DNA of 64,000 nt from Devosia oryzisoli (GTDB lineage Bacteria; Pseudomonadota; Alphaproteobacteria; Rhizobiales; Devosiaceae), in assembly GCF_014837245.1 (NCBI RefSeq), contig NZ_JACYFU010000001.1, positions 186,001-250,000 on the forward strand. Reading direction: 5' to 3'. Under the pieces are notes generated by a model, which worked only from the letters and a program-made list of their open reading frames with translations, was not told the origin of the DNA and did no database searches. Below are positions 36,328-45,085 of this stretch, piece after piece. The position numbers and the translations under genes were made by a program. Within the stretch, counting starts at the first letter, position 1. Each line of letters opens with the position of its first letter.

Positions 36328-36735
36328 TCAAAATCGCGGTGGGGACGAGGACTTCCTGAATGTGCCGTGCTTGTACTGGTAATCGACGTGGTCGAGGAGC
36401 TGCCGGATCTCATGATGAAGGCGATCCTGATCAGTGGCATCATCACGGGCGATCTCAATCAAAAGGTTCGCAAGAACGGCTGCACCGCCGATGTTCCGCC
36501 CCCTGGCGTTGGGGCGTTGGGTCCGGCGCTTCTTGCCTTCGACCTCAACCGGACCGAGCGCTTCGGCGATGCGAAGCATGGCGTTTCTGATCCGGGTGTT
36601 ACTGGCTCCGGTCTGCTGCTTGAGCTCAGCCGTCGCGAAGATCCTCTCGTCGCCGTGGGCCAGTGCCCCGAGGCGCGCCAGCACCAGAAGATCTCCCAAG
36701 GTGACATCGGGCTCGAACGCTGGTCGACGGGGCAT
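36328..36735 (-). CDS. small winged-helix-like protein
   Basis: A 135-residue basic protein. Residues 10-70 read LGDLLVLARLGALAHGDERIFATAELKQQTGASNTRIRNAMLRIAE, a helix-turn-helix-like arrangement. A basic linker KKRRTQRPNARGR follows, then a helical tail. It is the first gene of the minus-strand cluster and could regulate it. No known family is recognised. Confidence 0.5.
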   Translation of the reverse strand: MPRRPAFEPDVTLGDLLVLARLGALAHGDERIFATAELKQQTGASNTRIRNAMLRIAEALGPVEVEGKKRRTQRPNARGRNIGGAAVLANLLIEIARDDATDQDRLHHEIRQLLDHVDYQYKHGTFRKSSSPPRF

Positions 36736-37721
36736 GGCAGAACTCCAAGGCTGAAACGCACTTTAGCCTTGCCCATATTGCGAAACTGTTAGCCTCAGGC
36801 CACCAACACTCGACCGTAAGAGATGGCGAGTCGCCATGAAATGACGTCGACTTGCCGTTTTTGCCGTCCGGATATCCTCAGAGCACCATCTTTGTCACCA
36901 ATTTGGCGGCGACTGAAAGTTTAGTTAGTCCAAACACCTGTGACTGCAGTGACGTGTTATATTGACGTCGACATGCCATCATCGAGCCATTGGGAGTGAC
37001 TTTTTGCCAGCAGTGACTGGCCGATGATGGCGGCAACCCCGCACCCGGTTGTGGTGTCACGGCAAGTATCGCCGGCCTGCAGCACCTGTGCTTTGGCCAG
37101 ATCCGACAGGCCTCAAAGCACTTCCGGCAAGTGCATCAAGCCTTGGAAGGGCTGGGAACTTACCTGGGCACCCTAAGCCGAGGATTCGCCGGGCCGTACC
37201 AATGCCTGGTTGGCACCCTGAGCCAATAGCTTTGCCGCAACGGGAGACGTGATCGTCTGTATCACCGCAAAAAAAACCGCCGGCACAGCCAGCCCGCTCG
37301 GCAGTCTCGAGGCGACAACGAGTGCTGCCGCAATGTTGAGTTCCTTCTTGCTAACGGTGAAAGAAGGCGATCTGCTCGTCCGGGTCGTTGGTAAACAACC
37401 TCGCGGTCAAACCGACCAGATAACCCGTCAGGCTCACGCAAAGCACCGCCGCCGCGGCGATGACGAGGGCGTAACATCCGTAGCCGAATGTCGTCCCGGC
37501 ATTGGGCCGCACGTCGAGCAGCAGGAGCAGGTAACCGACCCCATTTCAATCACGGCGAGCGATGTGAGAAGCTCCTGAAAGTTGCCCTAGAAGCCTTGGG
37601 CAGAGAACTGGTCACACTTCGAAAGAGGTGAGGATTGGACAGGGCCCGCTTCCACGCCCTGCATAAGACGCGGCAAAAACCTCATCTTGACAGCGAGTTT
37701 TAAATCCATAATCTTCGATAT
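36736..37721. other. about 1 kb of apparently decayed intergenic DNA
   Basis: No intact gene is supported here. The element TGACGTCGAC-A/T-TGCC occurs twice in direct orientation (36842-36856 and 36963-36977). Minus-strand fragments between about 37190 and 37570 encode hydrophobic stretches, for example ALVVASRLPSGLAVPAVFFA and LTGYLVGLTARLF, in two frames broken by stops. They look like remains of membrane-protein genes. I cannot name the family. Confidence 0.5.
37190..37570 (-). pseudogene. fragments of membrane transporter gene(s)
   Basis: Two short minus-strand frames encode hydrophobic helices without start or full length. The first, near 37380-37560, contains ALVIAAAAVLCVSLTGYLVG and ends FFHR-stop. 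The second, near 37190-37350, contains ALVVASRLPSGLAVPAVFFA and then PVAAKLLAQG. The frames adjoin but are shifted, as expected of a decayed gene. The original family is uncertain. Confidence 0.35.
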
Positions 37722-37726
37722 ATGGA
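37687..37726 (+). promoter_or_regulatory. arsR promoter with ArsR-type operator
   Basis: TTGACA (37687-37692), a 16-base spacer and TAATCT (37709-37714) form a good promoter. The dyad TCCATA (37705-37710) and TATGGA (37721-37726) overlaps the -10 box and the arsR start codon. Transcription should start within a few bases of the ATG, giving a leaderless or nearly leaderless mRNA repressed by ArsR itself. Confidence 0.75.
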
Positions 37727-38078
37727 ATCAACACATGCAATCGAAGTCTTCGCTGCACTATCGCAGTCGACCCGTCTGGATACCTTCCGCTTGCTCATGG
37801 AACACGAGCCTGAAGGTCTACCGGCAGGGGAAATCGCGCGCCGCCTAGAGGTGCCACAGAACACGATGTCGTCGCACCTGGGCGTACTAACCCGTGCCGG
37901 CCTGATCGAGTCCGAGCGTCACAGTCGTTCGATCGTTTATCGTGCCGTCGTTGATCGTGTTCGAGAGATTGCGAGCTTTCTAGTGCAAGACTGCTGCGGT
38001 GGTCGACCGGAGCTGTGCGAGCCTCTCGTCGCCGAGTTCACCCCTTGTTGCCCACCAAAGGAGTCGAGCCATGCCTGA
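37722..38078 (+). CDS. arsR: arsenite-responsive repressor ArsR
   Basis: A 118-residue winged-helix repressor of the ArsR/SmtB family. The recognition helix region is IARRLEVPQNTMSSHLGVLTRAGLI. The usual ELCVCDL metal site in the recognition helix is absent. Instead five cysteines lie in the C-terminal tail (Cys91, 92, 99, 109 and 110), a different arsenite-binding placement seen in other ArsR branches. It begins the ars operon and overlaps the next gene by 8 bases. Confidence 0.93.
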   Translation: MESTHAIEVFAALSQSTRLDTFRLLMEHEPEGLPAGEIARRLEVPQNTMSSHLGVLTRAGLIESERHSRSIVYRAVVDRVREIASFLVQDCCGGRPELCEPLVAEFTPCCPPKESSHA

Positions 38079-38598
38079 CCGCGTCTACAATGTCCTGTTC
38101 CTCTGCACCGGCAATTCTGCCCGCTCGATCTTGGGCGAGGCGATCCTCAATCATGTGGGCCAAGGCCGTTTTCAGGCATACTCCGCGGGCTCGACGCCCA
38201 AAGAATCGGTTCATCCGATGACGCTGGAGACGCTGGCCAAGGTTGGCATTCCGACGGATGGCCTTCGCTCGAAGGCTTGGGATGAGTTCGCCGCCCCGGA
38301 TGCACCCAAGATGGATTTCATCTTCACGGTCTGCGACAACGCTGCCGGCGAAGTCTGTCCGATTTGGCCCGGTCAGCCGATGACCGCCCACTGGGGCATC
38401 GAAGACCCTGCTGCAGTTGACGGACCGGAGTTCAAGCAACGTGCCGCCTTCGATGATGCCATGCGCTATTTGCGCAACCGGATCGGCGCGTTCATCAACC
38501 TGCCGATCGCCAGCATCGATCGTATGGCATTGAACTCGAAGCTTGAAGGCATTGGCGCCATGGACGGAACGACCACCAAGTCGTCCAAGGTCGCATGA
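38071..38598 (+). CDS. arsC: arsenate reductase, low-molecular-weight phosphatase type
   Basis: A 175-residue reductase. The P-loop FLCTGNSARS, with nucleophile Cys12, sits at the N-terminus as in LMW protein tyrosine phosphatase-like ArsC. The later segment IFTVCDNAAGEVCPIWPG supplies the other cysteines used in the thioredoxin-linked relay. It reduces arsenate to arsenite for export by the ACR3 pump. The ATG with GGAG upstream overlaps the arsR end. A second, unrelated ArsC is encoded further on. Confidence 0.93.
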   Translation: MPDRVYNVLFLCTGNSARSILGEAILNHVGQGRFQAYSAGSTPKESVHPMTLETLAKVGIPTDGLRSKAWDEFAAPDAPKMDFIFTVCDNAAGEVCPIWPGQPMTAHWGIEDPAAVDGPEFKQRAAFDDAMRYLRNRIGAFINLPIASIDRMALNSKLEGIGAMDGTTTKSSKVA

Positions 38599-39020
38599 TC
38601 AGCCCGACTCCCATACCGGGGAACGATCCGAAGTTCCTCGCCGCTCTCACCGAAGCAAAGCTTCCTACCGACGATGTTGGTGAACCTGACCGGTCGTTCT
38701 TCAGATTCGAGCAGGACGGTCGACTCCTCGGTTTCGGCGGCTTCGAGCTCTACCGCGAGGACGCCCTTCTTCGATCCGTTGTCGTGCCGCAGGAAAGCCG
38801 GGGCACTGGCGCCGGGCGTACGGTGGCCGAGGGCATGCTTCGTGAGATCTCCAATGCCGGCGGCACGCGAGCGTACCTGCTGACCACCACGGCAGCCGAC
38901 TTCTTCAAGCATCTTGGCTTCGAGGTCATCGACCGTGAGGACGCACCTTCCGCGATCCTCAGGACACGTCAGGCCTCTTCCATCTGCTCATCCGCACCGA
39001 TGCTGTTCCGCGCCATCTAG
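38595..39020 (+). CDS. arsN2: ArsN2-like GNAT acetyltransferase
   Basis: A 141-residue GNAT protein joined to arsC by an ATGA overlap. The acetyl-CoA loop is VVVPQESRGTGAGRTVAEGML and is followed by the typical ADFFKHLGFEVIDRE. Genes of this type in ars operons are called arsN2. Their exact substrate is unproven; the related ArsN1 acetylates phosphinothricin-like arsenical analogues. The last 25 residues are unlike the family and may be poorly conserved. Confidence 0.8.
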   Translation: MISPTPIPGNDPKFLAALTEAKLPTDDVGEPDRSFFRFEQDGRLLGFGGFELYREDALLRSVVVPQESRGTGAGRTVAEGMLREISNAGGTRAYLLTTTAADFFKHLGFEVIDREDAPSAILRTRQASSICSSAPMLFRAI

Positions 39021-39027
39021 GTTTCCC

Positions 39028-40089
39028 ATGTCCATCTTCGAACGCTACCTGACCTTGTGGGTCGCCATCTGCATCGTCGTCGGCATCGCCGCCGGCCACT
39101 TCTTCCCTGCCGTCTTCCAGGGTCTGGGATCCTTTGAGTACGCTCAGGTCAACATCCCTATGGCAGTGCTCATCTGGCTGATGGTCGTGCCCATGCTGGT
39201 CCGCATCGACTTCATGAGCCTGCGGCAGGTCGGTTACTACTGGCGCGGCATCGGCGTCACCGTCTTCATCAACTGGGCAATCAAGCCGTTCTCAATGGCC
39301 CTTCTAGGCTGGCTCTTCATCGGCGGGCTGTTCCGACCACTGCTGCCGGAGACGCAGATCGACAGCTATGTCGCGGGCCTCATCATCCTGGCCGCAGCGC
39401 CGTGCACCGCCATGGTGTTCGTCTGGTCAAACCTGGTCCGGGGCGAACCCCACTTCACCCTGAGCCAAGTCGCCCTCAACGACGCCATCATGGTCGTCGC
39501 CTTTGCGCCGATCGTCGGCCTGCTGCTCGGCCTTTCTGCCATCACCGTTCCCTGGGACACGCTGCTGCTCTCAGTCGGGCTCTACATCGTCGTGCCGGTG
39601 ATTGCTGCGCAGCTCTATCGCAGGTGGCTGCTTGCCAATGGCGGCATCGACGCCATGAACAAGGTGCTGGCCGTCCTGCAGCCGATCTCGATCGCCGCGC
39701 TGCTGCTGACCCTCGTCATGCTCTTCGGCTTCCAGGGCGAGCAGATCATCGCCCAGCCCACGGTTATCCTGCTGCTGGCCGTGCCCATCCTGATCCAGGT
39801 CTACCTCAACTCGGGCTTGGCTTACTTCCTGAACAGGGTCTCCGGGGAGCAGCACTGCGTCGCCGGGCCCTCGGCACTGATTGGCGCTTCCAACTTCTTC
39901 GAACTCGCGGTTGCGGCTGCCATTGCCCTCTTCGGCTTCAACTCCGGGGCCGCTTTGGCCACCGTGGTCGGCGTGCTGGTCGAAGTGCCGGTCATGCTGT
40001 CGGTGGTCTGGATCGTGAACCGTAGCAAGGGCTGGTACGAGCGCGGCGCAGCCGTTCGACACAACACAGAAACGAGGGCCGCCGAATGA
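39028..40089 (+). CDS. acr3: ACR3-family arsenite efflux pump
   Basis: A 353-residue permease with ten expected membrane segments. It has the ACR3 hallmark AAAPCTAMVFVWSNLVRG, with the essential membrane cysteine, and the second half-site GPSALIGASNFFELAVA. It exports arsenite using the proton motive force. The start is at MSIFERYLTLWV; the upstream frame to 38914 belongs to the overlapping gene. Its stop overlaps the next start (ATGA). Confidence 0.96.
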   Translation: MSIFERYLTLWVAICIVVGIAAGHFFPAVFQGLGSFEYAQVNIPMAVLIWLMVVPMLVRIDFMSLRQVGYYWRGIGVTVFINWAIKPFSMALLGWLFIGGLFRPLLPETQIDSYVAGLIILAAAPCTAMVFVWSNLVRGEPHFTLSQVALNDAIMVVAFAPIVGLLLGLSAITVPWDTLLLSVGLYIVVPVIAAQLYRRWLLANGGIDAMNKVLAVLQPISIAALLLTLVMLFGFQGEQIIAQPTVILLLAVPILIQVYLNSGLAYFLNRVSGEQHCVAGPSALIGASNFFELAVAAAIALFGFNSGAALATVVGVLVEVPVMLSVVWIVNRSKGWYERGAAVRHNTETRAAE

Positions 40090-40508
40090 GCGTCACCATC
40101 TACCACAACCCCGATTGCGGCACGTCCCGCAACACCTTGGCCATGATCCGTCAAAGCGGCGTCGAAGCGACGGTGATCGAATACCTCAAGACGCCGCCAA
40201 GCCGCGATCGCATCTTGGAACTGGTCTCCGCCGCCGGCATCAGCCTGCGTGATGCCCTCCGCAAGAAGGATACCCCGTACGAGGAACTGGGCTTGGGTGA
40301 CCCGGCCAAGACCGACGAGGACCTGCTCGAAGCCATAGAAGCGCAGCCGATCCTGCTCAACCGTCCGTTCGTGGAGACCCCGGTGGGCACCCGCCTCTGC
40401 CGGCCATCCGAAGTCGTGCTCGATATCCTCGAGAACCCCGATATCGGGCCGTTCACCAAGGAGGACGGCGAGGTCATCATCGATGCCGAAGGGAAGCGGC
40501 TTGTCTAA
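40086..40508 (+). CDS. arsC: arsenate reductase, glutaredoxin type
   Basis: A 140-residue ArsC of the E. coli plasmid R773 type. The catalytic Cys11 lies in [13 protein letters not shown], and the three arginines that bind arsenate are in [18 protein letters not shown]. This family uses glutathione and glutaredoxin, unlike the LMW-type enzyme encoded 2 kb upstream. Two chemically distinct routes therefore sit in one operon. Confidence 0.95.
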   Translation: MSVTIYHNPDCGTSRNTLAMIRQSGVEATVIEYLKTPPSRDRILELVSAAGISLRDALRKKDTPYEELGLGDPAKTDEDLLEAIEAQPILLNRPFVETPVGTRLCRPSEVVLDILENPDIGPFTKEDGEVIIDAEGKRLV

Positions 40509-41208
40509 CTTGCCCAACGTCCTGCCTGCAGCCTTCCAGGTTCCCGACTTCGGCCAGCTCGTCGCTCCTGCCCTCGACCACAAACCACGCATTCTGATGC
40601 TCTACGGGTCGCTGCGGGAACGCTCCTACAGCCGATTCCTGACCCTGGAAGCCGCACGCCTCCTTGAGGCATTCGGTGCCGAAGTCCGGATCTTCCACGC
40701 AAATGGCCTACCGCTGCCCAACGATGCTCCAGAAACGCACCCCAAGGTGCAGGAACTGCGCGAGGCCATGCTATGGTCTGAAGGCCAGGTTTGGACATCG
40801 CCGGAACGGCATGGCGCGATGAGCGCGGTGTTGAAGTCGCAGATCGACTGGATACCGCTTCCTGGCGGCGCCATTCGGCCCACGCAGGGTCGGACTCTGG
40901 CGGTCATGCAGGTGTCGGGTGGCTCCCAGTCCTTCAACGCCGTCAACCAAATGCGCATTCTCGGACGCTGGATGCGGATGGTGACCATCCCCAACCAGTC
41001 CTCGGTGGCAAAGGCCTTCCAAGAATTCGATGAGGACGGTCGCATGAAACCGTCATCCTACTACGATAGGGTCATCGACGTTATGGAGGAGCTGGTGAAA
41101 TTCACGCTGATCAACCGCGGCGTATCCGGCTACCTGACCTCCCGCTATAGCGAGCGCAAGGAAGCGGCAGCCAAGCTCGAGGAGCGGGTCGGCCTCAAGT
41201 CGATCTAG
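40483..41208 (+). CDS. arsH: organoarsenical oxidase ArsH
   Basis: A 241-residue NADPH-dependent FMN reductase of the ArsH family. The FMN loop is [23 protein letters not shown], and [24 protein letters not shown] is diagnostic. ArsH oxidises trivalent methyl and aromatic arsenicals to less toxic pentavalent forms. The start overlaps the arsC end by 26 bases; a TTG at 40501 is an alternative. Confidence 0.95.
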   Translation: MPKGSGLSNLPNVLPAAFQVPDFGQLVAPALDHKPRILMLYGSLRERSYSRFLTLEAARLLEAFGAEVRIFHANGLPLPNDAPETHPKVQELREAMLWSEGQVWTSPERHGAMSAVLKSQIDWIPLPGGAIRPTQGRTLAVMQVSGGSQSFNAVNQMRILGRWMRMVTIPNQSSVAKAFQEFDEDGRMKPSSYYDRVIDVMEELVKFTLINRGVSGYLTSRYSERKEAAAKLEERVGLKSI

Positions 41209-41214
41209 GATACG

Positions 41215-42420
41215 ATGGCCGATACCCAATCCAACGCCGGCGCCATCTGGGCTCTCGGCATCACCCAGATCATCGGGTATGGCACCCTCTATTACAGCTT
41301 CAGCATTCTTGCCCCGAACGTCGCCGGCGACCTGCAGGTGCCAGTGGAGTGGATCTACGGCTGCATCTCCCTCGCACTGCTCGCCGGTGGGCTCGTCTCG
41401 CCATGGGCGGGCGGGCTGGCAGATCGGGTCGGTGCTGGCAGGGTAATGTCGGCCGGCTCGGTTGGTGCCGCTGCGGCGCTGGCGACTTGCGGGCTGGCGG
41501 GGAACGCCATGGCCTTCTTAACTGGCGTGATCCTTGTCGAACTGGCATCTGCCTTCGTGCTCTATTCCACGGCGTTCGCCTTCCTCGCCCAGACGACGGG
41601 CTCCCGCGCCCAACGCAGCATAACCTACCTGACCCTCATCGCCGGCTTTGCCTCGACGATCTTCTGGCCGCTTACCACCTGGTTGCTGGAAGCCGCGAAC
41701 TGGCAAGAGGTCTACTTCCTCTTCGCCGGCCTGAACCTCGCGGTCTGTCTCCCGCTGCACCTGTTGCTATCCCGCTTCGCACGGATCGCAGCGGGTCGTC
41801 CGCCCGAAACGGTCGCTGCCCCGATGCCGATATCGGTCGAGAACGGAAACCTCGTGTTCGTCCTCATCGTCCTTGGGTTCTCGCTGGCCGGCTTGGTTTC
41901 GGCGGCGACATTGTTCCATATGGTGCCCATGCTTGGCCTGCTGGGGCTGGGCACAGCCGGCGTGTGGGTCGCCTCGCTGCTCGGTCCTGCCCAGGTGGCA
42001 AGTCGATTGATCAACATGGCCTTCGGCCAGAACCTTCCTGCTACGGTCTTGGCAGTGGTCTCGGCAGTCACAATGCCGCTGGCGTTGGGTGCGTTAGCGC
42101 TATCCGCCCCCTCAACTACTGGCGCCATTGCCTTCGCGGTGGTTTTCGGTATCGGCAGCGGGCTCTTCAGCATCGTCTCCGGGACGCTGCCATTGGCGAT
42201 CTTCGGCAAGGCAGGTTTCGGGAAACGGCTGGGCTGGATCGGCATGGGAAGGCTGGGGCTGTCCGCATTGGCGCCATTCGCCTTGTCGATCTCCCTCGGC
42301 ACTATCGGACCGGAGCCATCGCTCTGGGTCTTAGCTGGCGCCGGCACCTGCTGCGTCGCGGTATTCGCCGAAGTGTGGCGTCGCTGCTGTCCGTCAAGAT
42401 CAGTGATGCCAGCTCGTTAG
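41215..42420 (+). CDS. MFS transporter of the ars operon
   Basis: A 401-residue major facilitator protein with 12 helices. It begins with IWALGITQIIGYGTLYYSF and has GGLADRVGAGRVM between helices 2 and 3. It starts 6 bases after arsH and is surely co-transcribed. MFS exporters in ars operons include ArsJ (with a GAPDH partner, absent here) and ArsK, which exports trivalent arsenicals. The ArsK-like role is likely but not proven by the sequence. Confidence 0.75.
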   Translation: MADTQSNAGAIWALGITQIIGYGTLYYSFSILAPNVAGDLQVPVEWIYGCISLALLAGGLVSPWAGGLADRVGAGRVMSAGSVGAAAALATCGLAGNAMAFLTGVILVELASAFVLYSTAFAFLAQTTGSRAQRSITYLTLIAGFASTIFWPLTTWLLEAANWQEVYFLFAGLNLAVCLPLHLLLSRFARIAAGRPPETVAAPMPISVENGNLVFVLIVLGFSLAGLVSAATLFHMVPMLGLLGLGTAGVWVASLLGPAQVASRLINMAFGQNLPATVLAVVSAVTMPLALGALALSAPSTTGAIAFAVVFGIGSGLFSIVSGTLPLAIFGKAGFGKRLGWIGMGRLGLSALAPFALSISLGTIGPEPSLWVLAGAGTCCVAVFAEVWRRCCPSRSVMPAR

Positions 42421-42481
42421 TGCACGAAGTTCACGTTCCGCGATTTACCTATCTCGCAACCGCTCTATAGATCTGGTCACG

Positions 42482-42772
42482 TCACCTCGCTCTGGCGCGT
42501 GCTCGACAGGGGCAGTCCATCGAGGTGCCGGGAAACGCCTTCCCGGCCTCCGACACTTCGTAGCCGAGAGCCTTCACGCAACCAAACAAGTTGGCGAGGT
42601 CGAACCCCTCGCCACTGCGGACGGTCATGCTTGCGCCGCTCAGCGAAACTCCGACATAGGCGATGCCTGGGAGCCGATTGACCGCGTTCTCCAGGACATG
42701 GACGCAGCCGTCGCAGGCCATCCCGGCGATCCCGATCGTCAGCTTCTCCCCGACCCCCAGGACGTCATGCAT
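42482..42772 (-). CDS. heavy-metal-associated (HMA) metallochaperone
   Basis: A 96-residue protein with one HMA ferredoxin-like domain. The metal site GMACDGCV is near residue 18 and the second half ends LGYEVSE. A short tail contains DCPC and Arg repeats. It likely binds Cu, Zn or Cd and hands it to a transporter. I use the ATG giving MHDVLGVGEK; this overlaps the end of the transpeptidase gene, so the two share an mRNA. Confidence 0.85.
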   Translation of the reverse strand: MHDVLGVGEKLTIGIAGMACDGCVHVLENAVNRLPGIAYVGVSLSGASMTVRSGEGFDLANLFGCVKALGYEVSEAGKAFPGTSMDCPCRARARAR

Positions 42773-44015
42773 CGAAGCTGACCTTGCCAGCCATGTCGAA
42801 CTCGTAGACATCGTCCCGGAAACTGACGACCCCGTTCCGGTTCGCCCACGCCGAGATGTAGGTCGTGTGGATCTCCGGAGGGTTGGTTACCTCGACGTCC
42901 TTCCGCTCGCCGGTGGCGAACACATTGGCGACCTCTCCGGGCCCCCAGTCGCCGTTGTCGCGCAGCACCCAGCCGACGAAGTCCTGGACCTGGTCGACGC
43001 GGACGCATCCTGACGAATAGAACCGGGCGTTCTCCCCGAACAGGCCCTTGGTCGGCGTGTCGTGCAGATAGACCGCATGGGGGTTGTGGAAGTTGATCTT
43101 GACGTTCCCCATCGAGTTCTGCGGACCCGGATCCTGGCGGAACCGGTAGTTCACCGCTTCCTCGGTCTGCCAGTTGATCTGGCTCGGTTGCAGCTCGTTG
43201 CCGCTGCCGTCGAAGATCCTGATCTTCTGTTCGGTCAGGTAGTTCGGGTTCTCGTTCATGTACTTGATGAGATCGCGACGGATGATCGAGACGGGCACGT
43301 TCCAGTACGGATTGAAGTTGATCTGGTGGATGCGGCTCTTGAGGATTGGCGTCTGCCGGTCGATGCGTCCAACCACAGCGGTGTGCCGGCGCTGCACCAT
43401 CCCGCCCTCGACAACCTCGATGAAGGCCGCGGGAATGTTCACCACGACGTAGCGGTCCGCCAACGCCGACGCCATGTTCTGCACCCGTAGCAGGTTGAGG
43501 CGAAGCTGGTGCAGTCGGGTCTCGGCCGGAACATTGAGGGCATACCAGGTGGCTTCGTCGACCTGTCCGCTTACCTGCAGGCCATGGCGAGCCTGGAAGC
43601 GTCGCAAGGCGGCGTCGGTCGGAGCGTCCATTGCATCGTCGACCCTGTCCACCATGGGCATGTCCGCAGAGGCGAGCAGCCGCCGCTTGAGCTGCACCAC
43701 GCCATCACGGTTGACGCCCATGGTAACGCCGTAAGTTTCCTGCGGCACCTGCTCCCAGCCGCCGCGGGCGACGAAGGGCTCGTATTGGGCAATCGCCATC
43801 TGAAGGTTGTTGGCCGTGTCGTAGCTGAGGATCGGCTCAACCGTATCGATGGCCTGGATCGCGGCGGCACTGTTCGCTTCCCGCTCTGCATCGGTCAGGG
43901 TGCGGGTCTGGTTCATCATGTCCCATAGGGACTGCGCCCGTGCAGGCTGCATCATAGGCAAGATTGCGACTGCGCTCATGGGAAGCAGCCGAAGTAAATC
44001 GCGTCTTTTCATCAT
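42765..44015 (-). CDS. YkuD L,D-transpeptidase, exported
   Basis: A protein of about 416 residues. A twin-arginine-like leader (MMKRRDLLRLLPMSAVAIL) comes first, then a peptidoglycan-binding-like segment (APTDAALRRFQARHGLQVSG). The YkuD domain has HDTPTKGLF and the nucleophile in SSGCVRV near residue 340. It resembles E. coli YcbB (LdtD), which makes 3-3 cross-links in the wall. The start is uncertain: ATG codons at 44036, 44015 and 44012 are all open and none has a strong ribosome site. Confidence 0.88.
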   Translation of the reverse strand: MMKRRDLLRLLPMSAVAILPMMQPARAQSLWDMMNQTRTLTDAEREANSAAAIQAIDTVEPILSYDTANNLQMAIAQYEPFVARGGWEQVPQETYGVTMGVNRDGVVQLKRRLLASADMPMVDRVDDAMDAPTDAALRRFQARHGLQVSGQVDEATWYALNVPAETRLHQLRLNLLRVQNMASALADRYVVVNIPAAFIEVVEGGMVQRRHTAVVGRIDRQTPILKSRIHQINFNPYWNVPVSIIRRDLIKYMNENPNYLTEQKIRIFDGSGNELQPSQINWQTEEAVNYRFRQDPGPQNSMGNVKINFHNPHAVYLHDTPTKGLFGENARFYSSGCVRVDQVQDFVGWVLRDNGDWGPGEVANVFATGERKDVEVTNPPEIHTTYISAWANRNGVVSFRDDVYEFDMAGKVSFDA

Positions 44016-44072
44016 TCGGTCCGGTCGGTGTTCCATGGATCGGCGCTGCGTTGGCAGTGCCGGACTGCTGGA

Positions 44073-44393
44073 TCAGACGAGACGAGGCGGACGGAAATGT
44101 TTGGATCTCGGATAGGAATAGCCGTTGGTGCGCCCTGGATCGACGGCGAAACGAATGGTGCTTGCCGGCGAAAAGGCCGAGACGGCATCGGGTGCCGCAA
44201 CCCCGAAGGCAATCGTGCAGCATGTCGTGGCGTGGAGAGGATCGGGCGTATCGTGCCTGTCGGAACCCACCGCGACCGCACCGATCCCGTGCTCGGCCAC
44301 ATGAACGGCAGCACCTGCCTGATGCATGGACAGCATCAGTGCGAGCAGCGCGAACATAACGGGCAACAGCCAACGATGGATTGAGATGGTCAT
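44073..44393 (-). CDS. small exported Cys/His protein
   Basis: A 106-residue protein with a signal peptide ending near AGAA at residue 28. The mature part is short and has several His residues and a CC pair in DPLHATTCCTIAF. The tail is basic. It resembles the small exported proteins often found beside copper or zinc genes, but I cannot name a family. It lies upstream of the transpeptidase gene on the same strand. Confidence 0.55.
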   Translation of the reverse strand: MTISIHRWLLPVMFALLALMLSMHQAGAAVHVAEHGIGAVAVGSDRHDTPDPLHATTCCTIAFGVAAPDAVSAFSPASTIRFAVDPGRTNGYSYPRSKHFRPPRLV

Positions 44394-44430
44394 TCCTCAC
44401 CACACGGTCCGGATCATTCCAGCCCATCAT

Positions 44431-44443
44431 CCTTAGCCTAAGG
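44431..44443. promoter_or_regulatory. dyad upstream of the small exported protein
   Basis: CCTTAG-C-CTAAGG is a perfect inverted repeat 38 bases upstream of the minus-strand start at 44393. On that strand it follows TTAA, giving TTAACCTTAGGCTAAGG, which resembles MerR/CueR-type operators. No convincing -10 box is seen at the expected distance. Confidence 0.4.
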
Positions 44444-44609
44444 TTAAATCTGGCGAGACTGCGTCATCGATGGCAGGGACACTCGGGCTAGACCTGCACC
44501 AGACCGGGAAGCGAAGCCGCACAGCATAATATCGTTAATAATAATTCGATTTAAAAGGCAGCTCCGTGCAAGCCCGCATACGAGCAATCGGGGTGCGGCG
44601 AAATTGCCC

Positions 44610-44640
44610 TTGCTCCTCTAGCGGCTATAGATCTTAAGAA
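44610..44640 (+). promoter_or_regulatory. MerR-type promoter of dsbB-dsbA
   Basis: TTGCTC (44610-44615), a 19-base spacer containing CTCTAGCGGCTATAG, and TAAGAA (44635-44640). The 19-base spacing with a dyad between the boxes is the hallmark of MerR-activated promoters. Three other promoters in this island have the same layout. Confidence 0.75.
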
Positions 44641-44662
44641 TCCTTCGAACCAAGGAGTTTGC

Positions 44663-45085
44663 ATGCCGCGCGAAACGCATCAGTGGACCCTGCTCATGGC
44701 CGGCTGGTTCATCGCGATGGTCGCCACGCTTGGCGCCCTGTTCATCGGCGAGGTCATGGGACAGATGCCATGCACCCTGTGCTGGTATCAGCGCATCGCC
44801 ATGTTCCCGCTGGTCGTGATCCTAGGTGTCGGCGCCTTCCGCGGCGATATGGACACTTGGCGATATGCCCTGCCGCTTTCGTCGGTCGGCCTGGTCATCG
44901 CTGCCTACCATTCCCTCCAGTATGCCGGACTGCTGCCAGCACCGATTGTCCCGTGCTCGGCATCAGGGCCCTCCTGTTCCGGAGCCGGCATGCTGATCAT
45001 GGGCATTCCCATTCCTTATCTCTCCACCGCTGCCTTTGCCGGCATCACCCTCTTGCTCTTGCCCCTCGCGAGGAAACAATCATGA
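44663..45085 (+). CDS. dsbB: disulphide oxidoreductase DsbB/BdbC-like
   Basis: A 140-residue four-helix membrane protein that re-oxidises a periplasmic DsbA and passes electrons to quinone. The active pairs are Cys37/Cys40 (PCTLCWYQR) and Cys98/Cys105 (VPCSASGPSCSG). AAGGAG lies before the ATG. The stop overlaps the start of the next gene (ATGA). Together with that gene it forms a private disulphide-forming pair in the metal island. Confidence 0.93.
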   Translation: MPRETHQWTLLMAGWFIAMVATLGALFIGEVMGQMPCTLCWYQRIAMFPLVVILGVGAFRGDMDTWRYALPLSSVGLVIAAYHSLQYAGLLPAPIVPCSASGPSCSGAGMLIMGIPIPYLSTAAFAGITLLLLPLARKQS

